Of a DNA stretch of 64,000 nt, positions 18,812 to 27,583 are shown piece by piece; positions within the stretch are counted from its first letter, which is position 1, and the number at the start of each line of letters is the position of its first letter. Where the stretch lies: the NCBI RefSeq assembly GCF_014695375.1, contig NZ_JACJOG010000038.1, forward strand, positions 1 through 64,000, in the 5' to 3' direction. Below the pieces are notes generated by a model, which saw only the letters and a program-made list of their open reading frames with translations, had not been told where the DNA came from and made no database searches. The stretch comes from Coleofasciculus sp. FACHB-T130. GTDB taxonomy: Bacteria; Cyanobacteriota; Cyanobacteriia; Cyanobacteriales; FACHB-T130. The position numbers and the translations under genes are program-made.

Positions 18812-21631
18812 ATGACGAACCTCAAACAGATTTGGCAGTTTTTAAAGACTGATATCGGGGAACTAGGGAAACCCGGAGATGTCGCTGAGACTGGGACAGA
18901 GATTACTAAATTTGCGCTGGAATTCGCACTGGCTTTAGGTTTGTTCTCTGCAACTGCAAGCCCTGCTGGAATTGTTGTAGCCGGACTATCTGGGGCGAAA
19001 CTAGCGATACAAGGCATGAGGCTGTACCGGAACAAGACGAATCAAGAGCCATCCTTAGAAGAATGGGTAGCGATCGCATCTCCCCTCGCTTATCTAGAAA
19101 GCTTTAATGAATTGGTGCAAAGTAATGACTTATTACAGCAAGTCAATTTACAACCAGCCAATCTACAGCCAGCAAGTGCAACGCCTCCCACAAATATCGC
19201 CCAACAGCAAAGCGCAAAACTGGAAGAATTTCAATTAGATGAGCATCTCGCTAGAAATGTTCTCACCTGCTTCCACGAATCGGAATTAGCCCAAGTTTTA
19301 AATCAGGTATTGTCGAACCAACTGCAACAAGGAGGAATAAATAAGCAGGAAGCTGAGATTTTAACAAGTTGGGTAGCTTGGAAGACTCATCAACACCTGA
19401 AAAAAGCCTTAGAAGATGCTGAGGATTCTGTCAGACAACGGGCAGAATTGTATTTATCTGGAAAGCGGCAAGAGTCGGACAAATACTACAGTCTCAATAC
19501 TTATTTGGAAGAGCAAATTGCTACTAAGCCCCTAGATCCAGTATTTCGTGAGATCTTCACTTTCAAGGATATTTACGTGCCGTTGAAGGTACAACCAGTG
19601 AATCCGAAGAAGGGAGAGATTGATCAGGATGCAGAACCAATTGAGATCGAAAGCTGGGCAAAGGCAATGCTAGCAGATGTCCAGAAACAAGACAAGGTGA
19701 TGTTTATCCAAGGGGGGCCGGGAAGAGGAAAAAGTGTTTTTTGTCGGATGTTTGCCGACTGGGTGTGGCAGCATTTGCATCCAGTTTGGACACCAATTTT
19801 GATTCGGTTGCGGGATATTAGGACATTTGAAAAGAGTTTTGAAAAAACTTTGCAAGCAGCAGTCGGTTGTAATTTCGCCGCAACCGATGATGGTTGGTTA
19901 ACCGATAGAGATACCCGATTTTTGTTTCTGCTGGATGGATTTGATGAATTAGTGATGGAGAGAGGAACCAGCCAGGAATTAAAGGATTTTCTCTGGCAAG
20001 TAGAGGATTTTCAAGGTAGCTGCAAGCGAAATTCTGAAAAAGGACATCGGGTTCTGATTACAGGCAGGCCTTTGGCACTACAAGGTATTGAAGGAAGAAT
20101 GCCTCCCAACCTGGAACGAGTGGAGCTGCTGCCAATGGATGACGAACTCCAGCAGCAGTGGTTTACTAAATGGGAAACTCAAGTTGGTAAAAATAAAAGC
20201 TCAGCATTTCAGGAGTTTTTGCAAGATGCACGCTGTCCAGATAGAGTGCGGGAATTAGCAAAAGAGCCGCTATTGCTTTATCTATTGGCTGCGATGCACC
20301 GGGATGGCAAGTTGACGGTAGAGATGTTTGAGGGTGCCAGCGGTGTCGGGGCAAAAATTCTGATTTACGAGCAATCTTTGGAGTGGGTACTGACGGAACA
20401 ACGTAAAGAATGGCTGAATCGAAAGCTAACCGGACAGGAAACGGCAGGACTGCGACGCATTTTGGCAGAGGCGGGGTTGTGCGTCGTGCAGTCGGGCGGG
20501 GAATGTGCCGCAGTAAAAACAATCGAGTCACGGTTGAAGGACGATGAGAGCGCGATTGAGTTGATTCAACAAGCCAGAGAAAGACACGGCGAGGATGCGC
20601 TAAAAAATGCGTTGGCGGCTTTTTATCTACAGGCGGCGGCGGGTGACAAAGACGGTTATGTGGAGTTTGCCCACAAAAGTTTTGGGGAATTTTTGTGTGC
20701 GGAACGACTCAAAGAAAGTATAGAAGACTTGACGCGACCGGGAATTAAACGGCAGGAGTTTTATATCTCCACCGATCAAATGGATCGAGATATCTACGAT
20801 TTATTTGGCTACGGCGAACTGACACCAGAAATTGTGGAATACTTGATGGCTTTATTAGCTGCCAGTACGGAGTTTCAGCCCGTAAAATTATTTAAACGAT
20901 TGGAGAATTTTTATCTGCGCTGGTGCGATGGCGAATTTCTTGATGCCACTCCAGAAAATCTGCCGCAGAAGAAGATGTTGCAAATGAGGGAGCAAGCGCC
21001 AGAAAATGAGCGGCTGGGACTGCGACAGGTGGATATTTATGCAGGACTGAATGTAATGATTTTGCTGCTAGAGCTGAACCGTTATGCTCAGTTAAAAGAC
21101 GACTTAAAAGACAAAATTACTTTCTACCCTTGCGGCGAAAAAGATACTGATGGTTTTGATGTATATCGACTGCTTCGCATTATTGGTTACAGCCAATGTA
21201 TTGGTATTGGAGGATTTTTAGGGACAGTTAGTAAATTCCTCAGCCGCGCAAACCTCAACGGCGCATATCTCCGCGACGCAAACCTCAATGGCGCAGACCT
21301 CAGCGGTGCAAACCTCAGCCGCGCAAACCTCAACGGCGCAGACCTCATCGACGCAGACCTCAGCGGCGCAGACCTCAGCGGCGCAGACCTCAGCGGCGCA
21401 TACCTCAACGGCGCATACCTTAGCGGTGCAAACCTCAGCGGTGCAAACCTCGGCGACGCACACCTCAACGAAGCAGACCTCAACGGCACAAACCTCAGCC
21501 GTGCAGACCTCATCGGCGCAGACCTCGACGATATTTCTTGGGATAAATATACAAAATGGGAGAATGTTCAGAATTTGGAAACAGCCGAGAATGTGCCAGA
21601 AGCTTTAAAGCAACGGCTAGGGTTGGAGTAA
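18812..21631 (+). CDS. NACHT-family STAND NTPase with C-terminal pentapeptide repeats
   Basis: A 939-residue NLR-like protein. The N-terminal helical part contains an unusually hydrophobic, small-residue stretch ([19 protein letters not shown], then [16 protein letters not shown]) at about 35-72. The NACHT ATPase has Walker [14 protein letters not shown] (about 298-310), Walker [12 protein letters not shown] (about 369-379) and a sensor-like [11 protein letters not shown] helical region follows with [18 protein letters not shown], the winged/arm motif common after NACHT. Residues 807-907 are 20 pentapeptide repeats (A(D/N)LxG type). STAND ATPases act as ligand-triggered switches and bacterial NACHT proteins can be antiphage; that role here is inference. 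ATG 18812 follows GAGAGTAGCGATCGC and is preferred to the TTG 42 bases earlier. Solitary gene. Confidence 0.88.
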   Translation: MTNLKQIWQFLKTDIGELGKPGDVAETGTEITKFALEFALALGLFSATASPAGIVVAGLSGAKLAIQGMRLYRNKTNQEPSLEEWVAIASPLAYLESFNELVQSNDLLQQVNLQPANLQPASATPPTNIAQQQSAKLEEFQLDEHLARNVLTCFHESELAQVLNQVLSNQLQQGGINKQEAEILTSWVAWKTHQHLKKALEDAEDSVRQRAELYLSGKRQESDKYYSLNTYLEEQIATKPLDPVFREIFTFKDIYVPLKVQPVNPKKGEIDQDAEPIEIESWAKAMLADVQKQDKVMFIQGGPGRGKSVFCRMFADWVWQHLHPVWTPILIRLRDIRTFEKSFEKTLQAAVGCNFAATDDGWLTDRDTRFLFLLDGFDELVMERGTSQELKDFLWQVEDFQGSCKRNSEKGHRVLITGRPLALQGIEGRMPPNLERVELLPMDDELQQQWFTKWETQVGKNKSSAFQEFLQDARCPDRVRELAKEPLLLYLLAAMHRDGKLTVEMFEGASGVGAKILIYEQSLEWVLTEQRKEWLNRKLTGQETAGLRRILAEAGLCVVQSGGECAAVKTIESRLKDDESAIELIQQARERHGEDALKNALAAFYLQAAAGDKDGYVEFAHKSFGEFLCAERLKESIEDLTRPGIKRQEFYISTDQMDRDIYDLFGYGELTPEIVEYLMALLAASTEFQPVKLFKRLENFYLRWCDGEFLDATPENLPQKKMLQMREQAPENERLGLRQVDIYAGLNVMILLLELNRYAQLKDDLKDKITFYPCGEKDTDGFDVYRLLRIIGYSQCIGIGGFLGTVSKFLSRANLNGAYLRDANLNGADLSGANLSRANLNGADLIDADLSGADLSGADLSGAYLNGAYLSGANLSGANLGDAHLNEADLNGTNLSRADLIGADLDDISWDKYTKWENVQNLETAENVPEALKQRLGLE
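21236..21537 (+). repeat. Pentapeptide-encoding 15-bp repeat array within the NACHT gene
   Basis: Twenty tandem 15-base units close to CTCAACGGCGCAGAC encode LxGA(D/N) pentapeptides. Codon choice is almost uniform (CTC for Leu, GCA for Ala, AAC/GAC), unlike the rest of the gene, which points to recent expansion. The array is open in all three forward and some reverse frames, producing false reading frames on both strands. Confidence 0.9.
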
Positions 21632-21770
21632 AGTTATCATCACCCTTATTTTTCATGGTGGAAAAGCGATGCGATCGCCTATCTCATCTCACCGAACGCG
21701 ATCGCCCTCTCTTCCCCTCTTCCTTCGCGTTCTTTGCGTCTTCGCGGTTCGTAAAAAACGCGATCGCATC

Positions 21771-22370
21771 TTAAGTTAGAAACAGTTCCCGAATTCCAGC
21801 ACTGCCGATTTCGATTGCCAGCGCTGCTAACAGAAAGCCTAAAAGTTGAGTAATAATCACTGCACCTTCGGCACCGAGCAAGTGGTCAATCCGGTTTGCC
21901 AGACGCACAATCAACCATGTCACCAGCATCGCAGAGACAATCCCGACCACCACGCTGAGATGAGCATTTGGAGATTCAGACATCAACAGCATCACCGTCG
22001 TTAGCGTTCCTGGCCCAGCTAACAGAGGCAATGCCATCGGAGTAATCGCGATATCGCGCTGCTGCTCGACAATCGGTGTATCTAGTTCTCCACGTAGCAT
22101 TTGTAGGGCAACTAAGAGTAAAAGCAGTCCCCCAGCAACCCGCAAAGACCCCATACTGATTTCTAAGTAATTTAGAACTGCTTTACCCCCAAAAGCGAAT
22201 ATCAGCAGCACCCCTGTCGCTACAATACTTGCCCGATTCACCACATTGTCTCTTTGCTCCGGTTCCATGCCCTTCGTCAGGACTAAAAAGATCGGTGCAT
22301 TGCCCAACGCATCTGCCAAGACAAACACAGCTACAAAAGTTTTAACCAGAACAGAGATATCCAGCTCCAC
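21771..22370 (-). CDS. MarC family integral membrane protein
   Basis: A 199-residue protein with six predicted membrane helices: start VLVKTFVAVFVLADALGNAPIFLVL, then ASIVATGVLLIFAFGGKAVLNYLEI, LRVAGGLLLLLVALQML, MALPLLAGPGTLTTVMLLM and two C-terminal helices. DxxGNAPIF and ITPMALPLLAGPG are hallmarks of MarC (UPF0056). MarC proteins were once linked to antibiotic resistance but their transport role is unknown. Translation appears to start at GTG 22370 after AGGG. Convergent to the NACHT gene. Confidence 0.92.
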   Translation of the reverse strand: MELDISVLVKTFVAVFVLADALGNAPIFLVLTKGMEPEQRDNVVNRASIVATGVLLIFAFGGKAVLNYLEISMGSLRVAGGLLLLLVALQMLRGELDTPIVEQQRDIAITPMALPLLAGPGTLTTVMLLMSESPNAHLSVVVGIVSAMLVTWLIVRLANRIDHLLGAEGAVIITQLLGFLLAALAIEIGSAGIRELFLT

Positions 22371-22725
22371 AGTTGACCCTTAGAAAATATTTCCTCTAAC
22401 CGTAACGTGGATGCCTTGCTGTTTCGCCATTCCGAAGGTTGATCTCAAACGAGTCAGATGCCTCGTCCCAGCCGAGGACTCCAACTCATTCATAGAGTTG
22501 TCGTAGTGTCAACCAATAATATTCATTGTTATAATTTAAACCTCAATACAGTGAGAGAGCGATCGCTTAACCTCATCTGAGAAAGCGAGCGCCCGGTTTT
22601 TCCCTCTTCCTAAAGTGCCTAGATCCAGTGAATACTTTCTTTAAGCTGCGGTGACAAACGCGCAAGTGTTGCGATAGCGCGTCCGCGTGGCGCTGTGCTA
22701 ATGCAAAATAAGTGAGCGCCCCCGT
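22371..22725. other. Gene-free spacer with a GCG-rich palindromic element
   Basis: About 355 bases without a gene. GCGATAGCGCGTCCGCGTGG followed by CGCTGTGC (22671-22698) resembles GCG-rich elements at 54899-54940, 57262-57330 and 60380-60400. The rest is A/T-rich, with TTATAATT near 22530 as a possible promoter element of marC. Confidence 0.4.
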
Positions 22726-22938
22726 TTAAACTAAGGCAGAAACACGCCGAGAATGCAGCAATTCACGAGACTCTTGACGAACCCGACCTTCCATCGCCTC
22801 TTTTTGTAAGGTAATGAAAGCCATAAAGTCATCAAAGTCATACTTGGTTTTTAAAAGCTGACGTAGCTGCTCTTCGGCTTCAACCGTTAGATAGCCCGTT
22901 ACCAAAGCTTGTTGCACAATTTTATTAATCCGACTCAT
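22726..22938 (-). CDS. Small cyanobacterial protein, paralogue of the 27.3-kb gene
   Basis: From ATG 22938 the protein has 70 residues: MSRINKIVQQALVTGYLTVE, then AEEQLRQLLKTKYDFDDF and LQKEAMEGRVRQESREL. The pattern of a basic N-terminus, xxQQALxTGYLTVxAExxLRxLL, then a helix ending in a charged GRVxRxSRE is a small cyanobacterial family of unknown role. It shares layout with the protein at 27341-27583. The frame is open 28 codons further upstream, but that part (MRTQIIRMRVFSDKD) does not look family-like. No operon partner. Confidence 0.7.
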   Translation of the reverse strand: MSRINKIVQQALVTGYLTVEAEEQLRQLLKTKYDFDDFMAFITLQKEAMEGRVRQESRELLHSRRVSALV

Positions 22939-23197
22939 TGCCATTGCTACCAGAACACACGATGATTTCAAAACAGCATCTTTGTCACTGAAGACGCGCA
23001 TCCGGATGATTTGTGTCCGCATTCCTACTTAGCTGAGTAAATATCTCTCTAAATAAGTACCTTCGGTATAATCCACAGGATTGCTCGAACCAACCCTTCA
23101 TCAATGCCTAGACACACAACAAAGGAATAATATATATTCTGATGTTCTCAGCTTCACCAGCATTTAGACTGATTTAGATGAAATTACGAGAGTGATA

Positions 23198-24010
23198 ATG
23201 AAGCCCTATCTCGCCGCCGCCATACAAATGACAAGCCTGCCAGATGTGGAAAAAAATCTGGTTCAGGCAGAAGAACTCATCGAGCTTGCTGTGCGTCAGG
23301 GTGCTGAGTTAGTAGGCTTGCCAGAAAACTTCTCATTTTTAGGAGAAGAAAAGCAGAAGATAGCCCAATCGGAGGCGATCGCTACCCAGAGCGAAAAATT
23401 CCTCCGAACAATGGCTCAGCGCTTCCAAGTCACCATCTTGGGTGGCGGGTTTCCCGTTCCCGTTGACACCAACAAAGTCTACAACACCGCTTTGCTCATC
23501 GATCCTTCAGGGGAAGAACTCGCCTGCTACCAAAAAGTACATTTATTTGATGTCAATTTGCCCGACGGCAATACCTATCGAGAATCTAGCACCGTCATGG
23601 CTGGGATGCGCCTACCACCCGTTTATCCCTCCAAGCATTTGGGTTCCTTGGGACTTTCGGTGTGCTACGATGTCCGATTCCCGGAACTGTATCGGCACTT
23701 GGCGCAGATGGGAGCCGACATTCTATTTGTTCCCGCTGCCTTCACCGCCTACACTGGCAAAGATCACTGGCAAATCTTACTACAAGCCAGAGCTATCGAA
23801 AACACCTGCTATGTGATAGCACCGGCTCAGACTGGGCAGCATTACGCCCTGCGTCACACTCACGGACACGCGATGATTATTGACCCTTGGGGCGTTATTT
23901 TAGCGGATGCCGGAGATACGCCGGGAGTCGCGATCGCAGAAATTAACCCCTCTCGCCTAGAACAAATCCGCCGCCAAATGCCCTCCCTGCAACATCGGGT
24001 TTTTATCTGA
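23198..24010 (+). CDS. Carbon-nitrogen hydrolase (Nit/omega-amidase-like)
   Basis: A 271-residue nitrilase-superfamily amidase. The catalytic triad is visible: Glu in VGLPENFSFLG, Lys in CYQKVHLFDVN and Cys in LSVCYDVRFPELYRHL. The C-terminal RAIENTCYVIAPAQTGQH, HGHAMIIDPWG and RRQMPSLQHR match the Nit1/Nit2 branch (deaminated-glutathione amidase or omega-amidase) rather than true nitrilases. A metabolite-repair role is likely from the family. ATG 23198 with GAGAG upstream is chosen over GTG 23192. Ends in a hairpin terminator. Confidence 0.92.
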   Translation: MKPYLAAAIQMTSLPDVEKNLVQAEELIELAVRQGAELVGLPENFSFLGEEKQKIAQSEAIATQSEKFLRTMAQRFQVTILGGGFPVPVDTNKVYNTALLIDPSGEELACYQKVHLFDVNLPDGNTYRESSTVMAGMRLPPVYPSKHLGSLGLSVCYDVRFPELYRHLAQMGADILFVPAAFTAYTGKDHWQILLQARAIENTCYVIAPAQTGQHYALRHTHGHAMIIDPWGVILADAGDTPGVAIAEINPSRLEQIRRQMPSLQHRVFI

Positions 24011-24062
24011 GCCTTTTGGGAAAAAAATAGACCGGCAATGGCGCAAACTAATACCATTTTTC

Positions 24063-24091
24063 AGATTGAAAGATTCTAAATCTTTCAATCT
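24063..24091 (+). terminator. Terminator after the C-N hydrolase gene
   Basis: AGATTGAAAGA (24063-24073) pairs with TCTTTCAATCT (24081-24091) across a 7-base loop and is followed by TGTTTTAG. It lies about 50 bases after the stop. Confidence 0.7.
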
Positions 24092-24221
24092 TGTTTTAGC
24101 TTTGGTTTTCTAATCAAAAATCCCAAATCTAAAATCCAGAAATGTATAAAAGAAGCCCTCTTGTTAGACATTGCGCCAACCGCTGGTATTACCGAACGGC
24201 AAACAAGCCGCATCGGGCACC

Positions 24222-24347
24222 TTACTTACCAGTATTCTTGCGCTTGGGAGGAGTACTCTTTGGATTGCCAGTGACTTTAGGGGCACTACCATCCCGTCTG
24301 GCGGGCTTACCTAAATCGGGAGAAGGCTTAAATTTATTGTTAGCCAT
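24222..24347 (-). CDS. Small basic Lys/Pro-rich protein of 41 residues
   Basis: The minus-strand frame from ATG 24347 to TAA 24222 reads MANNKFKPSPDLGKPARRDG, then SAPKVTGNPKSTPPKRKNTGK. It is rich in Lys, Arg, Pro and Gly, with no hydrophobic core, so it is probably unstructured and nucleic-acid-binding or ribosome-associated by composition (inference). I think this pattern is conserved in cyanobacteria but cannot prove it. It follows the convergent hydrolase gene and precedes fba on the other side. The overlapping plus-strand frame (24142-24366) is taken as its shadow. Confidence 0.65.
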   Translation of the reverse strand: MANNKFKPSPDLGKPARRDGSAPKVTGNPKSTPPKRKNTGK

Positions 24348-24449
24348 AAGATTGACAAACTCTTAAAAAGCAACGCTATGCATTTATACAAAGCAGCTAT
24401 TCCCTGTTCCTGAAAGTTTGCCAAAAAACTCTTCTTACACACAAAAAAA

Positions 24450-24471
24450 CGGGTGGCTTGGAAGCCACCCG
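24450..24471 (-). terminator. Terminator of the aldolase gene
   Basis: CGGGTGGCTT-GG-AAGCCACCCG forms a 10-bp G/C-rich stem. On the minus strand it is followed directly by GTTTTTTT, a classic intrinsic terminator 55 bases past the fba stop. Confidence 0.92.
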
Positions 24472-24525
24472 ACAAGAAAAATTTCAAATTTTAGATACTA
24501 GATTTATCCAAAACCTAAACTTTTC

Positions 24526-25605
24526 TTAGACAGTTACAGTCTTCTTGGTAACAGCATTCAACTCGCCTTTGGCATACTTAGCAGCAAACTCATCCAAAGT
24601 CATCTGCTTAATCTTGGTACCTTGACCAGCAGCACCGAACTGATGATAGCGATCGCTACAAACCTTCTGCATATACTTGATGGAAGGCTTGAGGAAGTGG
24701 CGGGGGTCAAATTCCTTAGTATTGCTAGCCAAGGCTTCGCGCACCGCAGCGGTAATCGCCAGACGGTTATCCGTGTCAATATTCACCTTACGGACACCGC
24801 TCTTAATGCCTTTTTGAATTTCTTCAACGGGTACGCCGTAGGTTTCCGGGATTGTACCGCCGTATTGGTTAATCAGGGCAAGTAAATCTTCGGGCACAGA
24901 GGAGGAACCGTGCATCACGAGGTGGGTGTTCGGCAGACGGCTGTGAATTTCTTCAATCCGGCTGATAGCCAGAATTTCGCCAGTCGGCTTGCGGGTAAAC
25001 TTGTAAGCGCCGTGGCTGGTGCCAATCGCAACTGCCAAAGCATCCACGCCGGTTTGTTCTACGAAGGCAACGGCTTCGTCTGGGTCGGTCAACAGCTGGT
25101 CGTGAGAGAGAACTCCTTCGGCACCGTGACCGTCTTCCTTATCACCCATGCCTGTTTCTAGAGAACCCAAGCAACCCAGTTCGCCTTCTACGCTGACGCC
25201 AATTGAGTGAGCGACTTCCACCACCTTGCGGGTGACTTCCACGTTGTACTCGAAGCTGGCTGGAGTCTTAGCATCTGCCTCTAACGAGCCATCCATCATG
25301 ACGCTGGTGAAACCGTGGCGCATGGCAGAGTAGCAAGTGCTTGGGGCATTACCATGATCCTGGTGCATGGCAATTGGGAGATGAGGGTAAGTTTCAACTG
25401 CCGCCAGAATCAGATGGCGTAGGAAATATTCTCCTGCATAGTTCCGAGCGCCACGAGAAGCTTGCAGAATCACGGGGCTATTTGCCTCATGAGCAGCCTG
25501 CATGATGGCCTGGATCTGCTCCATGTTGTTAACGTTATAAGCTGGGATTCCATAATCATTCTCAGCTGCGTGATCCAACATCAGCCGCATGGGTACGAGC
25601 GCCAT
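24526..25605 (-). CDS. fba: Class II fructose-bisphosphate aldolase
   Basis: This enzyme cleaves and forms fructose-1,6- and sedoheptulose-1,7-bisphosphate in glycolysis and the Calvin cycle. The 359-residue product has the zinc ligands and catalytic motifs [52 protein letters not shown] and [11 protein letters not shown], plus [15 protein letters not shown]. It begins [28 protein letters not shown] strong ribosome site (AGGAGG) precedes ATG 25605, consistent with high expression. Single gene with its own terminator. Confidence 0.97.
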   Translation of the reverse strand: MALVPMRLMLDHAAENDYGIPAYNVNNMEQIQAIMQAAHEANSPVILQASRGARNYAGEYFLRHLILAAVETYPHLPIAMHQDHGNAPSTCYSAMRHGFTSVMMDGSLEADAKTPASFEYNVEVTRKVVEVAHSIGVSVEGELGCLGSLETGMGDKEDGHGAEGVLSHDQLLTDPDEAVAFVEQTGVDALAVAIGTSHGAYKFTRKPTGEILAISRIEEIHSRLPNTHLVMHGSSSVPEDLLALINQYGGTIPETYGVPVEEIQKGIKSGVRKVNIDTDNRLAITAAVREALASNTKEFDPRHFLKPSIKYMQKVCSDRYHQFGAAGQGTKIKQMTLDEFAAKYAKGELNAVTKKTVTV

Positions 25606-25965
25606 AAATAGTCCTCCTATTGACTCGTCGTCAGTTACTTTGTTCTGGACAGCGAAATTATTACAATAATCTTAAGATAGTTTACCAGTCTCTAGGGAAT
25701 TATCTTGATAATTCCGAGATAAGCAGCCAATACTGCATTTATAAGATTGCCTGATGGTGGAGGTTTAGCAAGAGCATTAGGCTTTCTAACAGGGTTTTGG
25801 TTTTGCTCTCGTTTCCAATTTATGTCTGGGAATGCTTTCTCTAGAAGGCTGTACTCTCAATAACGTAGATTCTCCTGGTTCCAGCTAGGAAATGAGAAAA
25901 CTAATCGTTTGCCAGAGCGCTTCTCGCCTTAATTTTCTTTAGGTATTTTTTTGAGTATTTTTTTA
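25606..25965 (-). promoter_or_regulatory. Upstream region of fba
   Basis: About 360 bases between fba and tRNA-Lys with no gene. Within 80 bases of the fba start there are two small palindromes, ATTATTAC-AATAAT (near 25657) and ATCTTAAGAT (near 25671), possible operator sites for a carbon-metabolism regulator (inference only). The ribosome site AGGAGG ends the region at the gene. Confidence 0.35.
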
Positions 25966-26037
25966 TGGGTCGCCCGGGATTCGAACCCGGAACTATTCGG
26001 TTAAAAGCCGAGTACTCTACCGTTGAGTTAGCGACCC
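25966..26037 (-). tRNA. tRNA-Lys (anticodon UUU)
   Basis: A 72-base cloverleaf on the minus strand with acceptor arm GGGTCGC/GCGACCC and D-arm CTCAACGGTAGAG. The anticodon arm TCGGCTTTTAACCGA carries anticodon TTT, and the T-arm GGGTTCGAATCCC is canonical. The discriminator is A and CCA is not encoded. This tRNA is a substrate for the t6A pathway (tsaC/D/E in this window). Confidence 0.97.
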
Positions 26038-26113
26038 GAAAACTTCAGTTGTTTAGACAACGTTTACAACGGTAACACAGATTACTGGAATTAGGAAAGG
26101 GGTTTTGAAAAAA

Positions 26114-26133
26114 AACTTTTTTATAAAAAAGTT
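26114..26133 (-). terminator. A/T hairpin overlapping the end of the mutarotase gene
   Basis: AACTTTTTTATAAAAAAGTT is a perfect 20-base palindrome whose centre contains the TAA stop of the mutarotase gene. On the minus strand it runs into further T residues. It probably ends that transcript. Confidence 0.6.
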
Positions 26134-26990
26134 ACGGTCAAACGAACTGATGTCTCCAAACTGCCTCCCGGTTCTAGACGCAGTAGCTGCTCTCCGGTAT
26201 TCAGAGCATTGCGAGGGGCACTCCAAGGCTCCATGCAGTAAAAGTCTTTGCCTTTGACCGTCCAGAAGACAAAGGTGGAATAAGGGTTGTCCCAACTAAG
26301 GGTGAGCTGCAACTGTCGGCTGGCGTCGGAGGCAGTGGCTTCTTGACCGCTCAACTGCTTAAAGGCGACATCAATTTCATCTTGGTTAAAGTCAAAGGCA
26401 CCCGTGAAGGGATGGGTTTGGCGGGTGCGCTGATCTTGGTATTCGGCGGCGGGAATTCCAAACTTGATTCCGGTTTTTTCGGGTGTCCAGAAGTAAGGAT
26501 GCAGACCCGTGGAGAAGGGCATCGGCTCGGCTGAGTGATTGGTGTAGCGCTGCCGAATCTCTAACGTGTTACCCAACAGACGGTAAGTGAAGGCGAGTTG
26601 AAAGTCAAACGGGTAAACGGCACGTGTCTGGTCGTTGCTGTTAAGGACAAGGGTAAGGCTCACTAGGTCTTGAGTCACTTGGTCGGTGACTTCCCAAGGC
26701 ATATCGCGGGCAAAGCCGTGTTGCTTGAGGGTGTAGGGCTGACCTTGATAGGTGTATTGACTTTCGGGTAAGTTGCCGCAGATGGGAAACAGAATCGGAA
26801 TCCCACCTCTAACGCTCAAGTCTGGATTGGCAAACCGCTCTGCATCTAGGTAGAGGATTTCTTGTCCTTGGATGCGTAGGCTAGTAACGATACCGCCTCG
26901 CTCTGGAACGACCTCTAGATGGGACTGAGCGGCTTGGTCTGAGAGGATGTAGGTTTTGTAGAGCTGCTGCTTAGTGGCGATCGCGTACAC
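26121..26990 (-). CDS. Aldose 1-epimerase / hexose-6-phosphate mutarotase family protein
   Basis: A 289-residue beta-sandwich mutarotase. It has VVPERGGIVTSLRIQGQEILYLD, VRGGIPILFPICGNLP and KQHGFARDMPW, carrying the conserved histidine. STGLHPYFWTP, with the second His, and FYCMEPWSAPRNALN complete the pattern. These match the galactose mutarotase superfamily, which interconverts alpha and beta anomers; whether the sugar is free or phosphorylated is unclear. The start appears to be GTG 26990 (MYAIATKQQLY) after AAAGACGG, as no ATG lies near. Neighbour of tRNA-Lys; single gene. Confidence 0.85.
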   Translation of the reverse strand: MYAIATKQQLYKTYILSDQAAQSHLEVVPERGGIVTSLRIQGQEILYLDAERFANPDLSVRGGIPILFPICGNLPESQYTYQGQPYTLKQHGFARDMPWEVTDQVTQDLVSLTLVLNSNDQTRAVYPFDFQLAFTYRLLGNTLEIRQRYTNHSAEPMPFSTGLHPYFWTPEKTGIKFGIPAAEYQDQRTRQTHPFTGAFDFNQDEIDVAFKQLSGQEATASDASRQLQLTLSWDNPYSTFVFWTVKGKDFYCMEPWSAPRNALNTGEQLLRLEPGGSLETSVRLTVTFL

Positions 26991-27340
26991 CCGTCTTTTT
27001 CCGTTTCTATGGAGGATTTGCTGATTGTCTCAAACTTTAACAAACATTTCTTGAAATTCCCATATCTACTTTACACATCCTTAACAGTCGCTGCACTAAG
27101 CTGTTTTATACGGTCAATCTATCTATAGGATTAAATCGACAGCTTGCTCAGTAGAGAAGCAACCGCAGTAAACTCTTCTTTTGTCAAGCATCCGCTTGGT
27201 TTTGCCATTTGTGACCTCGATCACCTAAAAATACGGTCTAAAATCACAAAAAATGGCGGATTACCATCAATTCCTAATCTTGGAAAGTATTTCATACTCA
27301 AAGATAGATATCTCAGCAAATCAAGGATAAACAGGTCGCC
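26991..27340. other. Spacer between two divergent genes
   Basis: About 350 A/T-rich bases with no gene. Contains CTATCTATAGGATTAAATC (27118-27136) and other A/T-rich words that could be promoter elements for either side. No structured repeat stands out. Confidence 0.35.
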
Positions 27341-27583
27341 ATGATTCGCACACTTGTAAAGTCAGCTTTCCAAACAGGTTGCCTCAGCGTCGCTTCTGAA
27401 GGTCTGATTCGCCAAGTGTTAGTGATGAAAGGCTACCAATCGGCGGATTTAGAAGCTCTTGACACCTTACACCAGGCATTGAATGCCGGTAAGATTCAAA
27501 GAGAAGCACGGCAGAGCGTAGCGCTGATATCGCCTCGGATACAAGCCCTGAAACCGTTCTTTGATAACTACAAGGCATCGTGA
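27341..27583 (+). CDS. Small cyanobacterial protein, paralogue of the 22.7-kb gene
   Basis: An 80-residue protein, MIRTLVKSAFQTGCLSVASE, then GLIRQVLVMKGYQSADLEAL and LHQALNAGKIQREARQ. It shares its plan with the protein at 22726-22938: an N-terminal helix ending in TGYLTVEAE / TGCLSVASE, then LRQLL / IRQVL, and a later helix ending in a charged RE. It differs in a short C-terminal tail with two prolines. Function unknown. Starts at ATG 27341. Confidence 0.7.
   Translation: MIRTLVKSAFQTGCLSVASEGLIRQVLVMKGYQSADLEALDTLHQALNAGKIQREARQSVALISPRIQALKPFFDNYKAS

Noticed and set aside
21187..21513. Open frames on the minus strand and in a second plus frame across the pentapeptide array
   Set aside because: They arise from the 15-base periodicity of the repeat DNA; the translations ([14 protein letters not shown], [13 protein letters not shown]) are simple repeats with no independent support.
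24142..24366. 74-residue plus-strand frame
   Set aside because: It is antisense to the 41-residue basic protein, which has the more convincing composition and boundaries.
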